Assembly (NCBI GenBank): GCA_027922465.2
Contig: BQMF02000051.1
Coordinates: forward strand, 1,178,001 to 1,242,000
Source of the DNA: Turritopsis dohrnii
Taxonomy: Eukaryota > Cnidaria > Hydrozoa > Anthoathecata > Oceaniidae
Length of the DNA stretch: 64,000 nt
Direction of reading: 5' to 3'
Part shown: positions 1 through 11,182 of the stretch, piece by piece
How the letters are laid out: each line of letters starts with the position of its first letter
Numbering within the stretch: position 1 is the first letter of the stretch
Notes under the pieces: generated by a model
The model's input: the letters and a program-made list of their open reading frames with translations, nothing else
Databases searched by the model: none
Told to the model about the DNA's origin: nothing
Program-made: the position numbers and the translations under genes

Positions 1-51
1 TCAGCATTTAATTTTTTCCGAGTTTCTTTGTGGCTTATATTTATTTTCCAG

Positions 52-1486
52 ACGCAGAAACGAAATTTATGATATTTTCATGAATTTGGAATTTGAATCC
101 CTTCTGTGGAATTCATTGCCAACCCTGATAGCATTACATGCAACCATTTTGCAGCCAAACGCAAACGATAATTTGGTACATGTCTTCTTGACAGCAGTTG
201 TGAAAGAAACTGGATTGGAACGCCTGCTTGATCGTCACATTGATTGTCTACTGGTCAAACTCTTCAACTGTCAGTTTCGTCATGAAGTAAAAAATTTCTA
301 TTATCGCTTGCGGTGGAATGGCATCTTTCATTTTTTGGAAACGTTTTTCGAGGAATCTCTTGAATCTTCCTTTTATGAAATTGATGACTCCTGGTGGACA
401 TTGTTAGAATCTATTTATGAATCGAAACGGAAACTTCCGTCTCTATTTGTCGACGATTTTAACAAAAGGAATGTACCTGTTTTTACTGTGTGTATTTCGT
501 CTAATCAAATGTTGCGTTACGTTTCTTGGGTATTTTCACGAGAAGATAAACTGCTACCTGGTAAAACGGAGATTTATTTGCATATTTACTTTAACGGTGT
601 TCTCAATGATGAAGAATTGGAATCATCAAAGTCATTACTTATCAGATCGACTGACATAACTATTTTCCCAAGTTTTAATGGAAAACTGTTTGTTTCATTA
701 GTTACCGATGAGAAGGTGAACGAGCATAAAGGTTTCGTTAAATTAAAACAACTTCATGTCTCATACTTGCCGGCAGAATTGATCGAGTATCTACCTTGTC
801 TTGAAAGGTTAACGCTGATTAAGTGCAACAGTGTTCCTAAAGAATGTGCTCAGATGTTATCACGTTGCTTTCATGAAGTAAAAAGTAAAGGATCGGTTGT
901 CCTTGAAACTTTGGTCATCAGTCGGTGTTCCGATCAAGTGGTGAAAAGTTTGGTACCGTGTACATCATATATCACTGGTTTGCATATTGGCAACTGTAGT
1001 ATATCATTACTGACGTTGACACTTTTATCAGAAGCAATCAAAGAAGCAGAACAGATTTTAGAATCAGTGTGCTTGAAATCTTGCAACATCACAGATGATG
1101 GTGTTATTATGTTTTCTTCATGCTTCAGTAACATTGAGGATTTAAATCTTGACAACAATCCTCATATATCTGAAATGGGAACAGAAGCAATTACTGATGC
1201 GATTCTCCAACAAGTAGAAGCGAATGGAATGGCGACTTTGAAGATGTTATGGTTGTCGAATTTAAATAGCAACCAATTCAAAGTATTATTGCCTGCAGTA
1301 CCTTACCTATCAATGTTATGCATTGTTGAGTCAAAGGTTGATGCGAAGGATATGGAGATATTGAGAGACCAAGTAGGAAATAGAGAAACTGACCTCTGGC
1401 TTCGTTTTCATAAAGATGTTTTTGTCGATAATAATGCTGTTAAAGAACTATTCACTGACTCCTCAGTGACAATATCAATCTATTAA
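52..1486 (+). CDS. Leucine-rich-repeat protein, NLR-like C-terminal exon (partial gene)
   Basis: The reading frame is open from a splice acceptor (pyrimidine-rich run ending in AG at 50-51) to the stop at 1484-1486. The first ATG in frame is at 80, but codons upstream back to 53 are also open, so this is probably the terminal exon of a gene that begins left of the window. The first ~230 residues have no motif I recognise. From about residue 235 to 420 there are irregular leucine-rich repeats of the ribonuclease-inhibitor type, with units such as LESVCLKSCNITDDGV and IEDLNLDNN. This layout resembles the C-terminal part of animal NLR proteins, but no NACHT domain is in the window. No AATAAA is seen soon after the stop. 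Receptor or scaffold function is inference; it could be an unrelated LRR protein. Confidence 0.6.
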
Positions 1487-1985
1487 ATATAAACACGACG
1501 TTATTTGAACTAATTCTTTGATTTTTGTGAATATCATTAGTTAAATCAACGTGTTTGCATGATGAACCAAATCTTAATGATACGAAGACTTTCGCTTCGC
1601 CATTGGCTATTTGTTGAGAACATGCCACCCTGTTAACGTTAATTCAATTTACCATTCCCATAATGCTGTTATCTCCCGAAAACACACTGCAACAATCATA
1701 AGTCAGTGCAACAAAATCATTAAAAAAATAACAAACATTCCCAAAGCTATTCAGAAGTAATAATAATGTGGATGAACATGTTCATGATGGCTACCATATT
1801 AATGACGTCACTTCTACAGTTCAGGTAGGACGCTATTTATTTTTGAGTGTCAAAATTAGTTATTGAATAGGTAATTTCAGTTTCCTATAAGATTCCTGTT
1901 ATAATTAACAACTAATTTTAGTATACATACATATATATAAAAACCACGGCAATAAGTAATAATCTAAAAGAGAGTAATTATAGGA

Positions 1986-2042
1986 ATGCATTGTGGTAGT
2001 TGTAGCATGCATTCGGCAGATTACTAAATTATGGGAATTATT
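1986..2042 (+). repeat. Dispersed repeat motif, copy 1
   Basis: The segment reads GCATTGTGGTAGTTGTAGCA, then a C/T-rich step and ATTATGGGAATT. A close copy is at 5640-5692 and more diverged copies are at 18299-18352 and near 20935-20955. Family unknown; it looks like the conserved core of an old interspersed repeat. Confidence 0.5.
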
Positions 2043-2821
2043 TTTACATTGAAAGAAAGAAAGGCTACTTTCCGTATTCGTTGGACTATGAAGTTTGGTG
2101 CAAACTTTAAAACTGCATGAAAAATTCGCTTAGTACCGGGGACATTAAATCGTAATCTGATCAACAGATCTCTTGAATTTTACCAAAGAGAAGGGGTCAT
2201 GACTTAGCCGTTGTCAGAAAGAACGACGTTCTTAACTGAATCAGACTTACAAACATCCTGTTCTCATTCCAACAAAAAGGTCTATCGACCACCGGCTTTA
2301 CAACGTAAATCGACAATAAGCTTGCTAAGAGCATCATCTAGAAGCATGTTGGTCGGACTTTAATTTGAACAGAGTTTAAACTTGGTTGGCAGCAGTCTTT
2401 CCTGTTGCAAATCCTGACATTGAATATTCTGCAAACCTCCAGTAAATTCACTTCCCACCAAGCTGGGAAGAAACCATTTGTATGAGAGGAACCTCTCAAT
2501 AAAGAAAGACTACTGATTTCACACAACGTAAATTGCTCAACACTCCGTCTTTCGCGTGAGTTTTTCTGCAAAATATTTATTTTATTTCTACTCCGAAACA
2601 AGAATACCAAGACGTACTCTCAACATCTCTGATGATACGATTTAGTAGATACTTTGGACTTAAATTCATAAGAATTTACACAAAGAACAATTGATTTCAA
2701 ATGTGACAGGTATTTTGTTGTGCTGACCAAAATTGGCAATTTGGGCCAAATTTGGACCAAATTTCAAAATAAAATTCGCATGGAGAACAAATGAAGGGTG
2801 CCAATTTCGAATTTGACAAAA

Positions 2822-2897
2822 GTTTTGTCAGATTTGACCAAAGTGGAGAATTTGACGAAAGTTTTGTCAGATTTGACCAAAGTGGAGAATTTGTCAG
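2822..2897 (+). repeat. Short tandem duplication
   Basis: Two nearly identical units of about 37 bp follow each other, built on GTCAGATTTGACCAAAGTGG and GAATTTGACGAAAGTTTT. They lie next to other imperfect CAAATTTGG-type repeats at 2730-2770. No coding role is seen. Confidence 0.6.
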
Positions 2898-4722
2898 TGT
2901 TGTATAAGTGAGAATGTTTTTATTGTTGAGAGTAGATATGTCAATGTGACATGTCCTGCGCAGTTTTCAAGCCAGGAGATTTCTTGTTTACATCTATATA
3001 TTGATAGCCGATTCTCTGTTTGTCTGTTTGTTTGTCTGCAAAATGGTAGCTTTGAGCTGTGTGAGAGTAAAGTCAATTTTATGGCTTTTAAACAAACTTT
3101 TAGTGGAAAATAAATTAACGAGTGGGAAAAAGTATATTCTAGTGCATATTTACAGTATGAATGTTTGCTGGGGAAAGTGGGGAAAGTTTCCCAAATTGTC
3201 TTGGCAAAGGAAGAAATCACTGTTATGTCCTTTCTCAGTGTAAAAATGGTAATGAAGTTTTCTTAAGTACATGTTTTCGGTAAAAAATGGCGCTGGAAAG
3301 CAAAGAAAGTTTACTAATTTACAGGTTAGAGTTTGGAAATGTTTCAAAAAAGTGTGAATGATTACAGAAGGAGCGATGTTGTTTACTTATGAGGCAGCAT
3401 CGGGGTCAGAAATCGCGATTTTCAGTCAAAGGAGAATGAGAGGAGTCAACACGCATGGATCCGCATTGTTTGAAAATTAAATAGAAATTTGAATAGAGCT
3501 ACAGTTTGTTGTTTATTCTATCTCTTTTCGTATTTCTATGGGTATACCTTTACTTGAAGATAATATTTACAAGTTGTTTTTGAACTACATTGACAGTAGT
3601 ATGAGCACGAAAACATTTTAACATTTTAACCAATAACAAACAATAAAAAAATATTCCAATTAAGAAAACAATAGCATTCGAAAAGTCCTTTTTTTGTGAT
3701 AAAAAATCAAGGCTGATCACAACAAATCTGCAGATTCATCTTCACAACGAGGAATAATACTAAGGGGACAAAAACTTGAGATTATCGGATAGTGTCACCG
3801 ACTGACTTATTCACGGATGCGTATATTGATAGTAAACCACTGCTTTAAAACAAATTTTAGTTAAAAACAAAACTTTAAACACATCAAAAGAAACAAGAAC
3901 TCATGCACTGTACACTTTTCTTGAGAGAACACTCCCAGCCGAAAAATTTGCTGAAACTTGCTGCGTAGAACAGTTTTATAGGAAGGCACCCCCAAATTAA
4001 ATACACGGTATTTCGATGAAAATGTTCTCCGTGGCAGTGACTTTTTGATGGTTTTGCCCATTGGGTAAGCCTCAGCATAAATTTACCGGTTCTTATAAAA
4101 AACTGGTATGCCCAAGAAGAAATATAGAAATTTTTTATCCTTATGTGATGGTAATTCAAAGCATCTACAACTTGCTGAAATGTGTTTGTGTATCGCTTAA
4201 TGGTGGAAAAGCTTAAGTATGTGGACAGCATAAGTGGACCGCATAATCTAACGGTAACATGAAGGAATCACCTGAAGAGGCAAGAATTAGACACAAATTT
4301 CGGTTTTAACAATAATATAAACACGTCACACACAAATAAACAAAAATTGAGTTATGATACAAGTGAATTGAGAAAACTTCTTTCATACCTTTTAAAGAGC
4401 GCTGTTCGAAAAACTTGTCCTTTATATAAAAGCAAAGATAAAATGGGTTTGAAATTAATCAGATTTGAAGACTAATGAAAGCAGGTTTGGAAGTACAGCA
4501 TCAAAATTTCGAATGTAATCCGTTCGCTCACAACAGCTTTCATCTCGTTTTCAAGTTGATAAATGATCATGAGGTTTGTATCATTCACAAGTTAATGACA
4601 CCACAGGGAAAAATACTTTTTTACGAAATCTTTTTTTTTTTCCATCGTGGATTACGTAATCATTATTTAGATTCAAAACGAGGCCAAAGCTGCAATGATA
4701 TGTTTTATGGATAGGAGTATTA

Positions 4723-4804
4723 ATATCTGGATACAACATCGAACCCAGGGTCTCTTGCCTTTCCTTATACGGATATCGCTGGGTTCGAGGTTGATCTGGA
4801 TATT
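4723..4804. repeat. Hairpin-forming inverted repeat
   Basis: The left arm starts ATATCTGGATACAACATCGA and the right arm ends TCGAGGTTGATCTGGATAT, so the segment can fold into an imperfect stem of about 25 bp around a 28-base loop. The loop plus right arm (CCTGGGTTCGAGGTTG type) recurs near 53540-53580, so this is a dispersed family and not a local accident. Confidence 0.6.
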
Positions 4805-5461
4805 CAAAGTCATATTTACATCGTACAATTTTCCAGAATTACTTTCGGATTTCGTTTCTTGAAAATTCAAGCTCTTAATGTCGTACGATGTAGCTTTTGT
4901 TTAGCAGGTGATATGGAGTGGACATTACTTGATGTGAGCGAACGGAGGCGGTTTGGAAGTTAAAGTACCTTATCGGACAAGACTAGGTCGGATAAACATA
5001 TCATATAAAGTTGTCACTTGTCCGACGACATTTTGTCCCATAACACACTGCCCGTATGAAAACATCTGCGAGTATATTGGTAAATTCAACAAAGAGATGT
5101 GACCAGGCAAGCAGTGAACTTCCAATGTACTGAAGAAATTTCATACGCAAAGAAAACATAAAATACATATTAAAAAAAGTCATAAACGAAGTGGAAGATG
5201 TTGCTATGGTAACGATATAAGATGATCCAATCAAAAACAGACGGTAGAAGAAACGGACGGTAAATAGACAGAATTCCAGAAAAAAAATTTCTCTATCATT
5301 TGAATAATATTATAACTAATAAGGTTTTTCAGCATAGATAAAGTAATGCAAGGCGAAGTAGAAACTTTATGGGAGATCCGTGGCGACTAAACGATATACG
5401 CTAACAATTCTTTTTTGAATACACCTTTCCCGAATTTGGTCGCTCAGACATTTAGGTTATC

Positions 5462-5527
5462 TTCCGAACACATACTAAAACTCCCATAATTCCATTCCGA
5501 ACACATACTAAAACTCCCATAATTCCA
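5462..5527 (+). repeat. 33-bp tandem duplication
   Basis: A 33-bp unit starting TTCCGAACACATACTAAAAC occurs twice in perfect direct repeat. It seems a recent local duplication. Confidence 0.8.
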
Positions 5528-5639
5528 TGCGACAAACTAATAAAAAACCCTTCAATAGTATAACAAACGGAGTTTCAAAACGAGACTGAATAGCCTCACA
5601 GCCATGTAGAAGTAATCTCAAAGCAAGTAATTATCGCAT

Positions 5640-5692
5640 TGCATTGTGGTAGTTGTAGCATACATTCGGGAGATAACTGCATTATGGGAATT
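5640..5692 (+). repeat. Dispersed repeat motif, copy 2
   Basis: This shares GCATTGTGGTAGTTGTAGCA and the ending ATTATGGGAATT with 1986-2042, differing at a few positions. The shared part stops at both ends, as expected for interspersed copies. Confidence 0.5.
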
Positions 5693-6451
5693 CTGTTGAA
5701 ACGCCGTGTTTTGAACAAACCAGTACACCCAACCTCGTTTTGGTGCATTTTATTGTATCACTGATCATGTCACTTTATGATTTAGTATTTTATCTTCAAA
5801 TTTTCAAACTTCCAGAAGAATGATTAAGGACGATTTCGACATCAAAACGAGTTAGACTGTATGCACTACGTTCAAACATGAACATAAACACGATTTCCGT
5901 CGGGACAGGTGTTAAAGACAAACACGTCATATCGGCATGATTTTCAACGTAACAGAACGAATGCGACAGTTGCGATTAACTTCACGTGGTCGAAAAATAA
6001 AAATTTCACTTAAAATAAACTAAATTCAGTTTAAATACAATATGATTTAGCTCTGCTTAATCAAAACTATCATTTTTAAATAAAAAGCCATACAAAGAAA
6101 CAAACTCTATGTTATAGTTGTCCAGTTGTCGTTTTTTTGAAACATCATCATTATTCATTTATTTACTTGGAACAAACAAAGAAACCACAAAGGTCCAAAT
6201 TTTGGAGACAGACATTAGGGCATCGTAAACACGAAGAACCACTCCAAACCCCCCAAACAAAGTTGAAAACGATTTCAACATCGACAGTTACAACTTATCC
6301 TTCACAAATTTCTGTTGAAACGCAGTATCTTAGTCCCCAAATAGCAAGTGTAGCTCGATTATCGATTTATATTTAGTTACTGGATAAAGAAAACGAAAGA
6401 CACTAAAATCGAATTTTTGTTTTAAAGTCTTTCACTTGATCCACTTTCGTG

Positions 6452-9400
6452 CTACCTGGTCAGATAATCCAGGGTTTTGTGTTGATCGCAAGATGTTTCT
6501 TGCATGGCAGTGTGGATCTTTTGGGGCTCAAACCCAAGCTCCTTGAATGTCGACACCATATCCAAATACGTGATTACCTAAACGAAGTCAATCATGAAAT
6601 CTAAGAGACTCTCCATTCAACAAGAACAATCAAAACGAAAACCCAGTGGGCGAAATCGTCAAAAAGTCACTGTGACTGAGAGCATTTTTTAATCGAAATT
6701 GTGTGTAAATTTCTATAGAACTGCACTCCTTCGCAGAGATTTTTTAATAAATGTGCTGGCTGGGAACAAACTAAAACGAACATCCAAAAAGAACAAGAAA
6801 AACTTTAAGGATTATTTAAGGACTACTATATAATCTTTCTCAGAAACTTTTTCAAATCACCATTACAGGTTCATCTGACACAAAACAAAACAGAAAATCT
6901 TAAAACGAGACAATAACCGACCTGCTCCCTGTTGTTTTCTCTATTTACAAGTGCCATTTCAATATCATCTGTATCATAACCTTTCTCTTTAAGTTCTTGC
7001 ACAAGGCATAAGAAGTCTAGTACCTACAGTATCATAAAGGAAAAACCTTCCATTATTGTTCTGTTCCATTCAGTGAATAACAAATACAGGCCATCTAACA
7101 ACTCACTTTCTGAATGATTTAACTAGTTCGTGGATTGACACTCATTTGGGTAAAAAATGTGGCAAGTGCACCTTAAAAACACAATTAGTTCTTATGGATT
7201 GTGTAATATAGACTAACCCAAAATCGAGTTTAAATCAATTTTGAAAATCAACCAGCTTATATAGGAAAACCTGTGGCTGGTAATGTTTATTAGATTATTA
7301 AAAAGTAGTGTATGATGTGATATGATAAGTATGATGTGAAGGAACGATAGTGATGTTTACCTTGGGTTCATCGATTCCGAGTCTCTTTATCGTTCTAGAC
7401 ACACAAGGTAAAGGAAATCCCATTGCAGTCAATTGATATGCAAAATTCTTTTCATTTGTTGACAGGGCATTTGTTTGGTCCTGTAACCATGACACGGCGG
7501 GCGTCACTGATGGAATGTTTTGGGAGGTCGATTGCTTTAAATTCCCATCCTAGTCAACAGATAAAAAAAACGTTAACAAAGCTTTGTTAATCTAAACTGA
7601 ACAACTGAAGTCCTATAATTTTCAAAGTCAACTTTGAGTTTGTGCAAAATTTTGTTTTCTTGTGCCATGTTTTCTTAAGTTTCTTAAGCACATAAAAAAA
7701 ACCCAACAAAAACAAACAAAACACAACAAACAAAACCAAAACAAATAATGAGTAAACAAGCTTACCATGTTTGCCGATCTTCCAGTTGGTTTCGGCATTA
7801 CCAGATTTGTTTGATGATTCATAGGACTCAATGGTGTGTGATTCATGGTTGAGCCGAAATTATTATTTGGATGAACAGGCTCCTGTAATGCATTGTTACC
7901 ATTTAAATAATTCGTTGAGTAGACAGATTGAACCTGGACAGTCGGCTTATAATAAAACAAAGCATTCTCGTAGTCTGTATTACCCTGCATAGTTGTTATA
8001 GGATTTAAGCTGATCACATTTGGAGTTGTGTTAGAGGACCTTGATTGTATCAGAGTTGGTCCAGAGTGAAGTTGGTCGTTATAAGGTTTATGATAATTAC
8101 TCAAAGAAGGTAATGAATCATAGCCACTAAAAACAGCAGTAGGAACCTGATTCCGAGGTCCAGATGCATTGTATACACCGGCATTGTTTGAAACTAAGTT
8201 CATATTGCTCATAGGAATGTAGTTTTGCCCAATTGAAAACGGATTTGTATTATTCATGTAAGGGGGGTTATATCTCCCCACAACACTTTCTGATGAAACT
8301 GACGGGATCATGCTCGTAGTAAACATTGACTGAGGAGAAACAAATGTTTGTGAATTATTAGAATTGTAATTCATAAAATCTCCGGTATTACCCAAACTCT
8401 GTGTTGTACATACTGGCAAACTGGCAGTGCTAGGACTAACAGGGCCTGCATTACTTGGTTGCATGGCGGAAGGAATATTTCTGTCTGTGGTTTCACTGAA
8501 CCTTTGAAATTGATACTGTTTCATTATGTTTTCAATACGGTTTGTAGGGAAACTTTGAGGATTCTGTCCATTCAAAGGATTCCCCAATTCATTGAATTCT
8601 CCAGATTTCGTGCGGTGTCGGTTAGAAGTAATTTCTAGGTTTTCGTAATCCTGTTCCTGCAAATTTGGTAAAGATTTAGTTCTTGTTAAACTACCCGTCA
8701 TTTCATTGTTTACAGTTTTGTTTTCACCCAGTTGCTTTTCAGTATCCCAACCACCGCCATTACATGGTGCATATTGCATTGATGTTCCAGGAGGAGATTT
8801 TGACAAATATCCATTCTGTGCTGGCATATTGCAGTTCAATTGCAAGTTAACTGGCTCAGCAGTAAATGGTTGGAACGGGTTGTTGGTTCGAAAATTTGGT
8901 GCCTCTTCAAATCTCGTCCATCTTAATGTGCCATGTGCAATGGTGTTGGGAAAGTTAAACATTTCAGAACTCAAGGCAGCATTAGTAACAACACCAGCTT
9001 CAGTATCTATCAATTTATCAACAGTTACATCTGCAGGTTGGGAAACCGTTTGTTCAGGTACTTTATTGAAGATACTAAAATCAACTTCGTTTTCAACATT
9101 TAATTCTTCAGTAACGGGTTTCTTTTTGTTTCTTTTTTTAAAATGTTCCCCAGGCTCAAGTACACTCCTCAACTCATCCAACTCATTTAAAGTCTGTAAT
9201 TCCACTAGTTCAAAGGGATTTTGGTTGGTTCCCTCAAACTCTTCTAAATCAATGGCTTGGTGTGTTCCCATAGAACTGCCACTGACTTTGATATTACTGG
9301 CTGGCTGAATTACAAAAGGCGTCAGAATCTCATTAACAGGTTCAATTTGAACACCTAAATTTGTATACAAAGTTTCTTCTTCGTGTTCGTCACTGGGATC

Positions 9401-9879
9401 TACTCTTTCGGTACTGGTTTCTTGAGTTTCGTTTGAATTCTCTGTTACTGGTTCAACTGTATCTTGGTTTTGAAGCAGTCTCTCTACTCCTTCAATAGCT
9501 TGTTGCTCTTGTATTAACTTTTCTTCATCTGCAAGCCTAATGGCATGTTTTTCTTTCGAGAAATCATACTGAAAATAGAAAAAATAACTTTTTGTTAGTT
9601 CATCAGTTTGGATAGCATAAAATATATATAAGGATTTTAGTGATTAAAGTTTTTTATGGATGATTTTTTATACCTGGAAACTCAGGAGGAGAGTTGGATC
9701 TGATGGCTTCCAATCATTTGGTAATACAATCTGAAAACAAAATTTAGCATTAGTTGAAGCCATGTATGATATCATAAGCTCTTTTCCATGAATGTTTCCT
9801 GAATACTTTACCTTAGCTGGTGCAATAAACTTTTCACTGATCTTTACGGTCACGCCATTCAGCATGCTTAAACTGTGAA
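6452..9879 (-). CDS. UBAP1: UBAP1-like ESCRT-I subunit (five coding exons, first exon missing)
   Basis: UBAP1 is a subunit of a special ESCRT-I complex that sorts ubiquitinated cargo into multivesicular bodies. I join exons 9879-9674, 9568-7766, 7549-7361, 7023-6922 and 6577-6452. All introns are GT/AG and all visible junctions after the first are phase 0. The first listed exon carries the UMA segment (KISEKFIAPAKVK), and the second opens with YDFSKEKHAIRLADEEK, matching the start of vertebrate UBAP1. The C-terminal exons encode UBA-like helices (AYQLTAMGFPLPCVSRTIKR, LVQELKEKGYDTDDIEMAL, VSTFKELGFEP), i.e. the SOUBA region. In between lies a ~550-residue Asn/Ser/Pro-rich, probably disordered linker. 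The visible product is 807 residues, clearly longer than human UBAP1 (~500). The start exon lies upstream of 9881 (two bases of a split codon precede CAC at the acceptor) and was not found. Cytosolic or endosomal location is inferred from the family. Confidence 0.85.
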
Positions 9880-10159
9880 CTGGGAAAAAAAAAAATTAAT
9901 TTTACTTGTTTGCATAATTTTTTAAAAACAAAAAATAACATCCATTTATCAGCATTTCATTTTCTGTCTGTCTGTGTGTCTTTTAGGGTCTGCAATATTG
10001 CTGATTGCATGACAAAAGCAATTTGGACAGAATTTTAGGACCCTTGGCCCAAGGATAACATTAAAAAAAATCTTTGACACATAGCATTAGTGTAACAGGC
10101 CATTCATTATTTGCTTATTATACAAAGCTGCCTTCCTGAAATTAGGAAGGGCCTGTATA

Positions 10160-11177
10160 CAGGCCTCGAAATCCGTTAAATTTTGTGCGAGTGTAATTGT
10201 ACTCCCATCGTAAATTCATCGCGAGTACACTGTGTAGGGAAATACTCGTGTAATCTTCTTTCACGCGAGTACAAACGTTGCAGCATATACAATTCTTTTG
10301 TATTTTTAGGATGGAGAGACACTCCTTTGTGGCACATTTTTTCAGTGTTATGCAATAGAATTACGTCATGTCTACAACACTACGAAAAAGAAGAAAATAA
10401 TATCTTAACTTTGTCATTCATTTACAATTCTATTGTGCACACACGTGCGCGAACAATGGAGATCGAAGTATTCAAATAGTTTTTAAATGAATATTTTCCT
10501 TTCCTGAAACTGAAATATGACACATGTGTTCTAGAAAAAGAAGGTGACTCTCCGCCGCCTTTTGAAAACTTTTATAAAGTAATCCTTTACAAAAAGTAGC
10601 AAAGGCGACGGAGAGTCACCTTCGCGTATTGGATATAATTAGAGAGAAAGTCTTTTATGTTTTTTTAGAAAATGAAATTGAAAATGAATGGTGAAATTGA
10701 AAATACGGAATATAAAGTCTTCGCTACTCTTTTGTGTGTCTGAATATTATGCTCAAGGGATCTCCGGAAATATATTTTTAATCCCAGAGGAAAGAAAATG
10801 GAACATTCATTTATTACAATGAATTACAATTACAATTGATTTTAGCGTTTCAAACTCAGGTGTCTAGTGGCGACAATCTTTTGTAACATTTTGTCACAAT
10901 CGCAAAAGAAGACTCTCTCTCCAACACAGAGCTCCTATTAATCATTCTATTTAATAGAAGATTTATATAAAACTACACAGATGGAGAGTTTCACTAAGAA
11001 CTTTTTCGTCTGAATTTATGTTTTCCATTCATAACACTTCTTCCCAGAGAAAGATAATCTGTTGAAAAAATATCTTTGTTACATTACTCGCGAGTAAAAA
11101 AGTACTCGCGATATTTACAGTTACGCGAGTACCAGCGCGAGCAATACTCGCGTACTCGCGTCGGATTTCCAGGCCTA
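10160..11177. mobile_element. Non-autonomous hAT-like element with CGCGAGT subterminal motifs
   Basis: The left end reads CAGGCCTCGAAATCCG and the right end, in reverse complement, TAGGCCTGGAAATCCG, so there are ~16-bp terminal inverted repeats. GTATA lies directly outside both ends (10155-10159 and 11178-11182), a likely target duplication. Several CGCGAGT/ACTCGCG motifs crowd the two ends, the way hAT transposase sites do. No transposase ORF is present. The CAG start and subterminal motif array favour hAT, but the superfamily is inference. Confidence 0.65.
10541..10621. repeat. Inverted repeat inside the hAT-like element
   Basis: AAGGTGACTCTCCGCCGCC on the left pairs with GGCGACGGAGAGTCACCTT on the right, separated by about 40 bp. 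It could form a long hairpin. It is either an internal part of the host element or a tiny nested MITE. Confidence 0.65.
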
Positions 11178-11182
11178 GTATA

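Larger units (their letters stand above)
1487..6451. other. Intergenic stretch, repeats only
   Basis: No convincing gene is seen in this 5 kb. ORFs on both strands are short, overlap each other and lack recognisable domains. It contains two copies of a dispersed motif (near 1986-2042 and 5640-5692), two short tandem duplications (2822-2897 and 5462-5527) and a hairpin repeat (4723-4804). The right part lies downstream of the UBAP1 stop. Confidence 0.5.

Noticed and set aside
8706..9308. 200-codon ORF on the plus strand
   Set aside because: It lies opposite the long UBAP1 linker exon and has no domain; the minus-strand gene explains the open frame.
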